Positions 7,515-15,193 of a stretch of 64,000 bases of DNA are shown here, piece by piece. Positions within the stretch are counted from its first letter, which is position 1, and every line of letters starts with the position of its first letter. Below the pieces are notes generated by a model. The model did no database searches, was not told the origin of the DNA, and saw only the letters and a program-made list of their open reading frames with translations. This DNA comes from Chitinophagaceae bacterium (GTDB taxonomy: Bacteria; Bacteroidota; Bacteroidia; Chitinophagales; Chitinophagaceae): positions 1,348,501-1,412,500 of the forward strand of contig JADKJX010000001.1 of the NCBI GenBank assembly GCA_016720775.1. Direction: 5' to 3'. The position numbers were made by a program, and so were the translations under genes.

Positions 7515-8804
7515 TTAAAGGCTCCAGTATTTTCTTGAACTGATCCTGCTCCTGTAAATTCCCTTAAGATCTGCAATCATGGCGTGCTCTTTGGTGATGG
7601 AAGCAAAATGGTTGTCGTCGAGGTTTTTATATTCTTTATGCGGCACTGTTACGATCACGGCATCGTAATCATTACCCGGGTTGGCAGTAAGTTCAAAACC
7701 GTATTCATGTTTCAACTCAGCACTATCGGCGTACGGATCAACCACATCTACATTTAATGAGAATGACCGCAGCTCTTTTACTACATCAGCTACTTTACTG
7801 TTCCGGATGTCGCTCACATTTTCTTTGAACGTTGCGCCCATCACCAGGACCTTTGCATCTTTTACATTACCGTTGTAGCGGATGATGTGTTTCAGTATTT
7901 TTCTTGCCACATAACCGGCCATGGCATCATTAATGAAACGGCCTGCCAGGATCACCTGGGAATTATAACCCAGTTTTTTCGATTTATACGTAAGGTAGTA
8001 GGGATCTACACCAATGCAATGCCCGCCCACAAGGCCCGGCTGAAATTTGAGGAAATTCCATTTGGTGCCTGCTGCTTCCAGTACTTCATAGGTATTGATG
8101 TTCATTTTATCGAAGATGATGGAGAGTTCATTCATCAAGGCTATGTTCAGGTCACGCTGGGTGTTCTCAATGATCTTTGCGGCTTCTGCCACTTTAATGG
8201 AAGATGCCCGGTGCACACCCGCTTTAACCACCAGCTCATAAACTTTTGCGATCACATCAAGGCTTTCGGCACAGCAACCACTTACCACTTTGATAATGGT
8301 GGTGATGGTATGTTCTTTATCACCCGGGTTTATCCGTTCGGGTGAATAACCGATCTTATAATCGTCCATCATCTTCAGGCCCGATAATTTTTCAATGATG
8401 GGTACGCAATCTTCTTCTGTACAACCCGGGTATACGGTACTTTCATAAACCACGTAGTCGCCTTTTTTAAGAACCTTACCGATCGTTTCACTGGCACGCT
8501 GCACCGGCCTCAGGTCGGGTACGTTGTGTTCATCAACAGGGGTAGGTACGGCCACAATGAAAAAATTTGCCTGGCGCAATACATCCAGGTCGTTGGTGAA
8601 TTCAATATCGCAGCCTGCAAAATCTGCTGCTTCCAGTTCCTGGCTGGGGTCGATGTTATTACGCATCATCTCCACCCGTTCTGCATTGATGTCGAAACCG
8701 ATGACCTTTATTTTTTTTGCAAATTCCAGTGCGATGGGCAGGCCCACATAGCCGAGGCCTATTACAGCAAGTTTCTTTTTCTTATCTAATAATTCCTGGT
8801 ACAT
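7515..8804 (-). CDS. wbpO: nucleotide sugar dehydrogenase, UDP-GalNAc/GlcNAc dehydrogenase (WbpO/TviB) type
   Basis: This 429-residue enzyme belongs to the UDP-glucose/GDP-mannose dehydrogenase family. It shows the NAD-binding motif IGLGYVGLPIALEF, VPTPVDEHNVPDL, YESTVYPGCTEEDCVP, YSPERINPGDKEHT and the catalytic cysteine in GLVGGHCIGVDPYY. The combination VPTPVDEH...PDL with GTKWNFLKFQPGLVGG fits the WbpO/TviB branch rather than Ugd. It oxidises the C6 hydroxyl of a UDP-N-acetylhexosamine to the uronic acid. It lies just upstream of the wbpP-like epimerase in the operon, so UDP-GalNAcA is the likely product. The ATG at 8804 is unambiguous. Confidence 0.85.
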   Translation of the reverse strand: MYQELLDKKKKLAVIGLGYVGLPIALEFAKKIKVIGFDINAERVEMMRNNIDPSQELEAADFAGCDIEFTNDLDVLRQANFFIVAVPTPVDEHNVPDLRPVQRASETIGKVLKKGDYVVYESTVYPGCTEEDCVPIIEKLSGLKMMDDYKIGYSPERINPGDKEHTITTIIKVVSGCCAESLDVIAKVYELVVKAGVHRASSIKVAEAAKIIENTQRDLNIALMNELSIIFDKMNINTYEVLEAAGTKWNFLKFQPGLVGGHCIGVDPYYLTYKSKKLGYNSQVILAGRFINDAMAGYVARKILKHIIRYNGNVKDAKVLVMGATFKENVSDIRNSKVADVVKELRSFSLNVDVVDPYADSAELKHEYGFELTANPGNDYDAVIVTVPHKEYKNLDDNHFASITKEHAMIADLKGIYRSRISSRKYWSL

Positions 8805-8831
8805 GAATGAGTATGAATTATGGTTGATGAA

Positions 8832-9863
8832 TTATTTTTTACGTTCGAATTCTTTTGGCAATTTATTCAATTCTTCTTTGGGTAAACCTTTAAAATACGC
8901 ATACGTTATCTTCAATCCCTCGGCCCTGGAAACTTTCGGTTCCCAGCCCAGCAGCTTCCTGGCTTTTGTAATATCCTGCTGCCGCTGTTTCGGATCGTCT
9001 TTGGGTAATTCTTTATAAACGATCTTTTGTTTTGTTCCGGTCAGCCTGATTATTTCTTCTGCAAAATCTTTCAGCGATATCTCATCCGGGTTGCCGATGT
9101 TAACGGGCAATGCATAATCACTCATTAACAGCCGGTAGATGCCTTCAATAAGATCATCTACGTAACAGAAACTCCGGGTCTGGCTGCCGTCGCCAAAAAC
9201 GGTAAGGTCTTCACCACGCAATGCCTGGCCAATGAATGCAGGCAATGCCCTTCCGTCATTCAAGCGCATGCGTGGGCCATACGTATTAAATATGCGTACG
9301 ATCCTTGTATCTACATTATGAAAGGTATGATATGCCATTGTCATTGCTTCCTGGAAACGTTTGGCCTCATCATATACGCCACGTGGCCCAACGGGATTTA
9401 CATTGCCCCAGTATTCTTCATCCTGCGGATGAACCAATGGGTCGCCGTACACTTCACTGGTAGAAGCCACCAGTATCCTTGCTTTTTTTGCCAACGCTAA
9501 TCCCAAACAATTGTGTGTGCCCAGCGAACCAACTTTTAAGGTCTGGATGGGGATCTTTAAATAATCGATGGGGCTGGCAGGTGATGCAAAATGTAAAATA
9601 TAATCGAGGTTGCCGGTAACATGGATGAATTTTGAAACATCGTGATGATAAAACTCAAATTCCTTCAGTTTAAAAAGATGCTCAATGTTTTTCAGGTCGC
9701 CGGTGATCAGGTTATCCATGCCGATGACATGAAATCCTTCTTTGATGAACCGGTCGCAAAGATGAGAACCAAGGAAACCAGCTGCGCCTGTAATTAAAAC
9801 CTTGCCCCCATCCCCTGAAGGGGAGTTTGATTGCGTTGTATTTTTATTCTTGTCTGAAGGCAC
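8832..9863 (-). CDS. uxs: UDP-glucuronate decarboxylase (UDP-xylose synthase)
   Basis: This SDR enzyme of 343 residues converts UDP-glucuronate to UDP-xylose. Key segments are TGAAGFLGSHLCDRF, the phosphate-binding HFASPASPIDY, STSEVYGDP, YDEAKRFQEA (catalytic Tyr/Lys) and the UXS hallmark RIFNTYGPRMRLNDGR. It follows ugd, whose product is its substrate. The start is GTG at 9863, the only option before the Rossmann motif. That gives a 20-residue N-terminal extension, part of which (SNSPSGDGGK) is encoded by one arm of the palindromic repeat at 9801-9928. The extension is probably non-native sequence gained from the repeat. Confidence 0.9.
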   Translation of the reverse strand: MPSDKNKNTTQSNSPSGDGGKVLITGAAGFLGSHLCDRFIKEGFHVIGMDNLITGDLKNIEHLFKLKEFEFYHHDVSKFIHVTGNLDYILHFASPASPIDYLKIPIQTLKVGSLGTHNCLGLALAKKARILVASTSEVYGDPLVHPQDEEYWGNVNPVGPRGVYDEAKRFQEAMTMAYHTFHNVDTRIVRIFNTYGPRMRLNDGRALPAFIGQALRGEDLTVFGDGSQTRSFCYVDDLIEGIYRLLMSDYALPVNIGNPDEISLKDFAEEIIRLTGTKQKIVYKELPKDDPKQRQQDITKARKLLGWEPKVSRAEGLKITYAYFKGLPKEELNKLPKEFERKK

Positions 9864-9928
9864 TTTGTTTATTTAATAGATCTTTAAATTAGTATAATCT
9901 GATCTCCCTTTAGGGGTTAGGGGTAACT
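9801..9928. repeat. inverted-repeat element overlapping uxs start and ugd end
   Basis: The left arm at about 9803-9826 contains GCCCCCATCCCCTGAAGGGG and the right arm at about 9901-9926 contains CCTTTAGGGGTTAGGGGTAA. The arms are imperfect inverted copies, and each has its own small palindrome (CCCCTGAAGGGG in the left). The arms are about 75 bp apart. The left arm is inside the uxs reading frame and the right arm holds the ugd stop codon. A better preserved element of the same family lies at 43531-43656. Confidence 0.75.
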
Positions 9929-11229
9929 GTCCTTCTTCCTACACTTTCATAATGAAAACCCATTTCTTCCATTTTCACCAGGTCGAAGAGATTCCTTCCG
10001 TCGAAAATTACTTTATTTTTCAGTAAGCGGATGATATTCTCAAAGTCGGGTGTTCTGAACTCACTCCATTCGGTTGCTATCACCAATGCATCTGCATCTG
10101 CCAGTGCATCGTACTGCCGTTCTGAAAAACTGATCTTATCAGCAAGTATTGCTTTTACATTCGGCATGGCTTCGGGATCATATGCAGTTATCATTACGCC
10201 TTCTTTCAGCAATGCTTCAATAATATTCAGGGCAGGAGCTTCCCGGATGTCGTCGGTATTTGGTTTGAAGGCAAGGCCCCAAACGGCGATCTTTTTTCCT
10301 TCCAGGTTTCCGTTGAAATAAGTTTTTATTTTTGGGATGAGGTGCATCTTCTGTTTCTCATTCACTTCCATCACCGCATCCAGTATTTTAAAATCATACG
10401 CAGCATCTTTGGATGATTTTACCAATGCCTGTACATCTTTGGGAAAACAACTGCCGCCATAACCGATGCCCGGGAAAAGGAAACGCCTTCCGATCCGTTC
10501 ATCGCTGCCGATCCCTTTGCGTACCATGTCTACATCGGCGCCCAGGCGTTCGCATAACTGGGCGATCTCGTTCATGAACGTGATCTTCATAGCTAAAAAA
10601 GAATTGGCAGCATATTTTGTAAGCTCCGCACTTTTTTCATCCATGTATATGATGGGGTTTCCCTGGCGAACAAAAGGAACGTAGAGGTCGTTCATTATCT
10701 TTTTTGCTTTTTCGGATGAAGTACCGATGATGACCCGGTCGGGTTTCATGAAATCATCCACGGCCACCCCCTCCCGTAAAAATTCCGGGTTGGAAACAAC
10801 ATCAAAATCTGTCGTTGCATTTTTTGCGATCGCTGCATGTACCTTTTCGGCGGTGCCAACGGGTACGGTGCTTTTATCAATGATCACCACGTATTCGGTT
10901 ATCAGCTTGCCCAGGTCTTCGGCCACACCAAGAATATATTTCAGGTCAGCACTTCCGTCTTCTCCCGGAGGAGTAGGCAAGGCAAGGAAAATGATCCTGG
11001 CATCTTTAATTCCTTCTTTAAGTGAGGTAGTAAAATGAAGCCTGCCCTCTTTTTGATTGCGGGTAAATAATTTTTCGAGACCGGGTTCATAAATGGTGAG
11101 ACCGCCTGCATTGAGCTTATCAACCTTTTTTTTATCAATGTCCACACAGGTAACATTATTACCGGTTTCGGCAAAACATGTTCCGGTAACGAGGCCAACA
11201 TAACCGGTACCAACCACTGCAATTTTCAT
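9910..11229 (-). CDS. ugd: UDP-glucose 6-dehydrogenase
   Basis: This 439-residue enzyme oxidises UDP-glucose to UDP-glucuronate. It shows the NAD-binding start MKIAVVGTGYVGLVTGTCFA, FLALPTPPGEDGSADL, STVPVGTAEKV, SNPEFLREGVAVDDFMKPDR, the lysine-containing ELTKYAANSFLAMKITFMNE and the catalytic cysteine in GIGYGGSCFPKDVQAL. All are canonical for Ugd. The last residues (VTPNP) are encoded by the right arm of the inverted-repeat element at 9801-9928, which also supplies the stop codon. It sits between the aminotransferase (2-bp gap) and uxs (46-bp gap) in the operon and feeds UDP-GlcA to Uxs. Confidence 0.95.
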   Translation of the reverse strand: MKIAVVGTGYVGLVTGTCFAETGNNVTCVDIDKKKVDKLNAGGLTIYEPGLEKLFTRNQKEGRLHFTTSLKEGIKDARIIFLALPTPPGEDGSADLKYILGVAEDLGKLITEYVVIIDKSTVPVGTAEKVHAAIAKNATTDFDVVSNPEFLREGVAVDDFMKPDRVIIGTSSEKAKKIMNDLYVPFVRQGNPIIYMDEKSAELTKYAANSFLAMKITFMNEIAQLCERLGADVDMVRKGIGSDERIGRRFLFPGIGYGGSCFPKDVQALVKSSKDAAYDFKILDAVMEVNEKQKMHLIPKIKTYFNGNLEGKKIAVWGLAFKPNTDDIREAPALNIIEALLKEGVMITAYDPEAMPNVKAILADKISFSERQYDALADADALVIATEWSEFRTPDFENIIRLLKNKVIFDGRNLFDLVKMEEMGFHYESVGRRTVTPNP

Positions 11230-11231
11230 TT

Positions 11232-12362
11232 CTATTTATTTATAAATTCTAAAACCTTTTGTACGATAAAACTTTGCTGTTCTTCATCCAGTTCGGTATG
11301 AATGGGTAAAGAGATCACTCTTTCTGTGAGCCAGTCTGTTAATGGGAGATCGTAACTGCTTCCGCCAAAAGCGTCAAACATTTTTTGCCGGTGGGCCGGC
11401 ACGGGGTAATAGATCATATTGGGTACCCCCTGTTCAGTTAGAAATTGGCTTAGTGCATCCCTGTCAACCCCATTCAATAACAACGTATATTGATGAAATA
11501 CGTGTTTATTATTGCTTTCTCTAAACGGAATAGTGATGCTTTTATTTTCTGCAAAAGATTTATCGTAAAAATCGGCTGCTTTCCGGCGGGCCACGATGTA
11601 TTCATCCAGGTATTTCAGCTTGATATTGAGGATAGCAGCCTGCATGGCATCCAGCCGGGAATTGCAGCCCACCACATCGTGGTAATACCGTTTGCTTTGC
11701 CCGTGCGAAGCGATCATGCGCAGTTTATTTGCCAGTTCATCGTCATCGGTGAACATGGCCCCGCCATCGCCAAAAGCGCCCAGGTTCTTCGAAGGGTAAA
11801 AAGAAGTACAGCCGATGTGGCCAATGCTCCCGGTCTTTTTAACCGTTCCGTTGCTGAAGGTATAATCACATCCAATGGCCTGGGCATTGTCTTCAATTAC
11901 AAACAGGTTATGCTTTGCAGCAATGGCCATTATTTTTTCCATATCAGCCGCCTGGCCATATAAATGTACAGGAACGATCGCTTTTGTTTTGGGAGTGATG
12001 GCTTTTTCAATAACAGCCGGGTCGATGCAGAAGGTTTTTAGATCTACTTCAACAAAGATCGGCTTTATATGAAGCAGGCCTGCTACTTCAACCGTAGCTA
12101 TGTAAGTAAAAGAAGGAACGATCACTTCATCGCCGGGCTCCATGCCAAGAGCCATCATAGCTATCTGCAGGGCATCGGTTCCGTTGGCACAGGGAATGCA
12201 ATGTTTGCTGCCGTGGTATTTTGCCAGGTTTTCTGCAAACTCATTTACCGCTTTACCGCCGATGAACATGGAACTTTCCATTACTCCTATTACGGCAGCG
12301 TCAACTTCCTTTTTTATTTTCTGGTACTGGGTTTTGGTATCAACCATTTGCAGGGGCCTCAT
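11232..12362 (-). CDS. DegT/DnrJ/EryC1/StrS-family sugar aminotransferase, WbpE-like
   Basis: The product is 376 residues from ATG 12362. Residues MRPLQMVDTKTQYQKI resemble the start of WbpE/WlbC-type enzymes. PLP-binding features are CANGTDALQIAMMAL, VIEDNAQAIG (Asp contacting PLP) and the Schiff-base lysine in TSFYPSKNLGAFGDGGA, followed by HGQSKRYYHDVVGCNSRLD. It probably transfers an amino group to a keto-sugar nucleotide. The closest remembered relatives act on UDP-3-keto-GlcNAcA, but the oxidase and acetyltransferase of that route are not in the window. A longer frame to 12437 is rejected because a TATCTTTG promoter box lies between. It is the first gene of the operon. Confidence 0.85.
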   Translation of the reverse strand: MRPLQMVDTKTQYQKIKKEVDAAVIGVMESSMFIGGKAVNEFAENLAKYHGSKHCIPCANGTDALQIAMMALGMEPGDEVIVPSFTYIATVEVAGLLHIKPIFVEVDLKTFCIDPAVIEKAITPKTKAIVPVHLYGQAADMEKIMAIAAKHNLFVIEDNAQAIGCDYTFSNGTVKKTGSIGHIGCTSFYPSKNLGAFGDGGAMFTDDDELANKLRMIASHGQSKRYYHDVVGCNSRLDAMQAAILNIKLKYLDEYIVARRKAADFYDKSFAENKSITIPFRESNNKHVFHQYTLLLNGVDRDALSQFLTEQGVPNMIYYPVPAHRQKMFDAFGGSSYDLPLTDWLTERVISLPIHTELDEEQQSFIVQKVLEFINK

Positions 12363-12383
12363 GTGTATGAATTTTATGCGCCG

Positions 12384-12391
12384 CAAAGATA
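12384..12391 (-). promoter_or_regulatory. -7 promoter box of the sugar operon
   Basis: On the minus strand TATCTTTG matches TAnnTTTG exactly and ends 21 bp before the ATG at 12362, giving a leader of roughly 15 nt. No clear -33 TTG is seen. It supports the shorter start for the aminotransferase. Confidence 0.55.
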
Positions 12392-12452
12392 AGGATTGGA
12401 TCAGGAATGTGGAATTTGTAATATGTGCCTCCTGCAATTAAAAAATAGCCTT

Positions 12453-12460
12453 TAGATTTG
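12453..12460 (+). promoter_or_regulatory. -7 promoter box of waaA
   Basis: TAGATTTG matches TAnnTTTG and ends 10 bp before the waaA ATG, implying a very short leader. It is arranged back to back with the sugar-operon promoter about 60 bp away. Confidence 0.4.
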
Positions 12461-12470
12461 TTGAAATTAC

Positions 12471-13736
12471 ATGCCGGGACAATTTTTATATAATCTATTT
12501 CTGCTGCTGTATTCCACTGGGATCAGGATCGCATCTACCTGGAATCCCAAGGCCAAAAAATGGCTGTTGGGCAGGAAAGACATATTCGCTGAGATCAACT
12601 TCAAACTCCAAACCTCAAACTCCAAACCCGTATGGATGCACTGCGCCAGCCTTGGCGAGTTTGAACAGGGAAGGCCTTTGCTGGAAGAGATCAGAAGTCA
12701 GAAGTCAGAAGTCAGAATTGTGCTCACTTTTTTTTCACCTTCAGGGTATGAAGTTGTGAAAGACTATAAAGGCGCTGATCATATTTTTTACCTGCCGATG
12801 GATTCTCCTGTGAACGCAAAGAAATTCCTGGATGCGGTTGACCCCTGCCTGGTGCTTTGGGTAAAATATGAATACTGGTTCTATTACCTGCAGGAAATAA
12901 AACAACGGAAAATTCCGGTGCTGCTTGTATCGGGCATATTCAGAAATAACCAGCCTTTCTTTAAATGGTATGGTGCGATATGGCGTCAGATGCTGCAGTC
13001 GTTCACGCATTTCTTTGTGCAGAATGATGAATCAAAAGAATTACTACAGCAACTTGGTTTCAGTAATAATGTAACCATCAATGGAGATACCCGTTTTGAC
13101 CGGGTGATCGAGATCGCAGAAAAATATCAGCCTATCCCATGCATTGAAGAATTCTGCGGCGATGATATTGTAATTGTTGCCGGCAGTACCTGGGAAGAAG
13201 ATGAAATTGAATTGTTGCATTTTGTAAAACAAAACCCACAGATAAAATTCATCATCGCCCCGCATGAAATTGAAGAAGCGAATTTAAAAGATGTAAAAGC
13301 AGCGTTTGTGAATTCTGTTTTTTATTCTGAGCTGATTCAAACCTCAAACCACAAACCACAAACCACAAACATCCTGATCATCGATAATATTGGCATGCTT
13401 GCCCGTTTGTATAAATATGCAACCATCACGTATGTGGGCGGCGGCTTTGGCGAAGAGGGTGTTCATAATGTACTGGAAGCAGCGGTTTACGGCAAACCAG
13501 TTCTGTTTGGCCCGGTGTATAAAAAATTTATTGAAGCAAGTGGTTTGGTTGAGGCGGGTGGAGGCATCAGTGTTGATGGGCTCATTAACCTGGAAGATGT
13601 TTTAAATAAGCTGCTGGGTGATGAAGAAGACAGAATGAAGAGGGGAGAAGCGGCAAAGAATTATGTGTATGCAAATGCAGGAGCGTCAAAAAAAATAATT
13701 CAGTTCATTCAGGAGAAACGCCTTTTAACGAGCTGA
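12471..13736 (+). CDS. waaA: 3-deoxy-D-manno-octulosonic acid (Kdo) transferase
   Basis: This 421-residue protein is a GT-B glycosyltransferase that adds Kdo to lipid A precursors at the inner membrane. It starts with a membrane anchor (LYNLFLLLYSTGIRIAS), then the N-terminal domain motif WMHCASLGEFEQGRPL with the catalytic Glu, LTFFSPSGYEV, and the C-terminal donor-binding segments VAGSTWEEDE and TYVGGGFGEEGVHNVLEAAVYGKPVLFGP. Unusually, three low-complexity DNA repeats lie in frame and encode LQTSNSKP, SQKSEVR and QTSNHKPQTTN at about residues 43-53, 74-82 and 290-301. They fall in variable positions, so the enzyme is probably active. The 3' end overlaps the convergent gene at 13709 by 28 bp. 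Confidence 0.92.
   Translation: MPGQFLYNLFLLLYSTGIRIASTWNPKAKKWLLGRKDIFAEINFKLQTSNSKPVWMHCASLGEFEQGRPLLEEIRSQKSEVRIVLTFFSPSGYEVVKDYKGADHIFYLPMDSPVNAKKFLDAVDPCLVLWVKYEYWFYYLQEIKQRKIPVLLVSGIFRNNQPFFKWYGAIWRQMLQSFTHFFVQNDESKELLQQLGFSNNVTINGDTRFDRVIEIAEKYQPIPCIEEFCGDDIVIVAGSTWEEDEIELLHFVKQNPQIKFIIAPHEIEEANLKDVKAAFVNSVFYSELIQTSNHKPQTTNILIIDNIGMLARLYKYATITYVGGGFGEEGVHNVLEAAVYGKPVLFGPVYKKFIEASGLVEAGGGISVDGLINLEDVLNKLLGDEEDRMKRGEAAKNYVYANAGASKKIIQFIQEKRLLTS
12599..12630. repeat. in-frame CAAACTC-type repeat inside waaA (first)
   Basis: Tandem units of the form TCAAACTCCAAACC are found here inside the waaA coding frame, encoding LQTSNSKP. The same unit type occurs at 13337-13370 and, intergenically, at 18996-19036. 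Confidence 0.65.
12691..12716. repeat. in-frame GAAGTCA repeat inside waaA (second)
   Basis: Three tandem units of AGAAGTC lie inside the waaA frame and encode SQKSEVR. The unit is 7 bp, so three units keep the frame. Confidence 0.7.
13337..13370. repeat. in-frame ACCACAA repeat inside waaA (third)
   Basis: Tandem units AAACCTC and AAACCAC (7-bp period) run through the waaA frame, encoding QTSNHKPQTTN. The peptide lies between the two halves of the donor-binding domain at a position that varies in the family. Confidence 0.7.
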
Positions 13737-14458
13737 TAGAACTGCTGAACGATCTCGTTGCTGTCATTCCATCCGTTCTTTACTTTCAATTCACGCTGTA
13801 TCCAGTATTCCGCTTCTGGGAAGATGGAAAAACTGTTAATGGTCTTGATGCTTCTTTCATAAGCAACTTCATCACCCCGGAACAGTTCATTAATAAATAA
13901 GAAGCGGTCATTAACGCCAATGGCTTTCCGCAGGTCCCTGATCGGCACTTCAGTAAGTGTTTCTCCCAGGTCTATTCTTGATTGCTTTAACCGTTCGTTT
14001 ATGGAAGCAACTCCATTCACGCCAACGGATTCATTGATCTCTCTCGGGTTATCTTCGGGTTGCGGGGGTTGTTTTTGTGGTTGGTGTGCAAGTGTGGGAA
14101 TGTCTTCTTCGCTGTCTATGATAATATGCGGCTTATGTTGCAGGCTTATTTTCTGCATGGCCTCGGCATTCTTTTTTATCTCTTCCAGTTCGGCTTCAAT
14201 CTCGGCTTCATCCACCTGCAATACTTCCACCGTTTTTATCTCCATGTCAATATGATCGTTGGCTGGCTGGTTTACCGGGGCGATCATATTTGAAACAGTA
14301 ACGGCCACGTCATTATTGATCACCGAAGGCCCATGGCTTCCCTGCAGGTGGAGTAACTCCGCCTGCAGCATCTGAACGGTAAGCAGCAATTGCCCGGGTG
14401 CAGCATTTTGCGCAAACTGGTCCTGTAATTTTTTCAGGAGTGTTTCCACTCTTTCCAT
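13709..14458 (-). CDS. conserved hypothetical protein (Bacteroidota), coiled-coil and C-terminal helical domain
   Basis: This 249-residue protein has no signal peptide and is probably cytoplasmic. The N-terminal third is helical (MERVETLLKKLQDQFAQ); an acidic stretch around residues 78-100 (VDEAEIEAELEEIKKNAEAM) may form a coiled coil; a Pro/Gln-rich linker follows (HQPQKQPPQPEDNP). The C-terminal 100 residues contain the best-conserved-looking segment (LTEVPIRDLRKAIGVNDRF, FINELFRGD, YERSIKTIN). I recall similar C-terminal segments in unnamed Bacteroidota proteins, but no function is known to me. It overlaps the 3' end of the convergent waaA by 28 bp and is divergent from tdk. Confidence 0.72.
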   Translation of the reverse strand: MERVETLLKKLQDQFAQNAAPGQLLLTVQMLQAELLHLQGSHGPSVINNDVAVTVSNMIAPVNQPANDHIDMEIKTVEVLQVDEAEIEAELEEIKKNAEAMQKISLQHKPHIIIDSEEDIPTLAHQPQKQPPQPEDNPREINESVGVNGVASINERLKQSRIDLGETLTEVPIRDLRKAIGVNDRFLFINELFRGDEVAYERSIKTINSFSIFPEAEYWIQRELKVKNGWNDSNEIVQQFYQLVKRRFS

Positions 14459-14555
14459 GATATTAATATACTTTTGATGCCCGGTTCAGGAAGGCGGGGT
14501 AAATAATGGATTGCGGTCCCCAAGTTACAAACAGATTTTTAAAAAATATAGCTAA

Positions 14556-15117
14556 ATGTTTATAGAACCAAACCTGAAAGGAGAGCGCAGAGGCTGGATC
14601 AAGTGATCTGTGGCAGTATGTTCAGTGGTAAAACGGAAGAACTGATACGCCGTTAAAGCGGGTGAAGATCGCAAACCTGAAGGTGGAGATATTTAAACCG
14701 TCCATTGATGTACGTTACGACCAGGAAAAGATCGTAAGCCACGATACCAATGCCATCCTTTCTACGCCGGTAGATAATTCGCAGACCATTTTATTGCTGG
14801 CGCAGGACGTGGATGTGGTGGGCATTGATGAGGCCCAGTTCTTCGATGACCAGATAAGTAATGTGTGTGAACAGCTTGCACAACGCGGTATACGGGTCAT
14901 TGTGGCCGGACTTGATATGGATTACCAGGGCAATCCTTTTGGCCAGATGCCAAACCTGTTGGCCAAGGCGGATTATATTACCAAGCTGCACGCCATTTGC
15001 CAGGTATGCGGCAATATTGCCAACATAAGCTATCGCAAAATAAATGAGGGCGGACAGGTGCTGCTGGGTGAAAAAGATGTATATGAACCAAGATGCAGGA
15101 TCTGTGCCCAGCTCTAA
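14556..15117 (+). pseudogene. tdk: thymidine kinase, frameshifted twice near the 5' end
   Basis: The start ATG at 14556 opens FIEPNLKGERRGWI, the beginning of Bacteroidota Tdk. A one-base loss just after 14600 (an ATC-GAA-GTG-like stretch reads ATCAAGTG) shifts the frame, which then gives CGSMFSGKTEELIRR (the P-loop). A second one-base loss near 14653 (TTTAAAG read as TTAAAG) brings in the remaining frame KIANLKVEIFKPSIDVRYD. That frame continues intact through DVDVVGIDEAQFFDD and the zinc cysteines CQVCG and CRIC to the stop at 15117. With both bases restored the protein would be full length (about 187 residues). Either sequencing error or a recent pseudogene; the first seems more likely. 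Confidence 0.85.
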
Positions 15118-15140
15118 GACTGATTCAGAATTGTATGAAT

Positions 15141-15176
15141 AAAAAAACATCCCGCCTTAAGGCGGGATGTTTTTTT
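15141..15176. terminator. bidirectional terminator between tdk and M4 protease gene
   Basis: A perfect 36-bp palindrome: seven A residues, ACATCCCGCCTT-type stem, then its complement and seven T residues. Either strand gives a GC stem followed by a T run, so it can serve both convergent genes. Confidence 0.9.
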
Positions 15177-15193
15177 ATTAACCAAAACCTTCT

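Noticed and set aside
12363..12437. Longer start for the DegT-type aminotransferase
   Set aside because: The extra 25 residues run through the TATCTTTG box and do not look like the family N-terminus.
12599..13370. CRISPR array from the short tandem repeats in waaA and in intergenic spacers
   Set aside because: Units are about 7 bp, have no unique spacers and no cas genes are near; they are low-complexity repeats.
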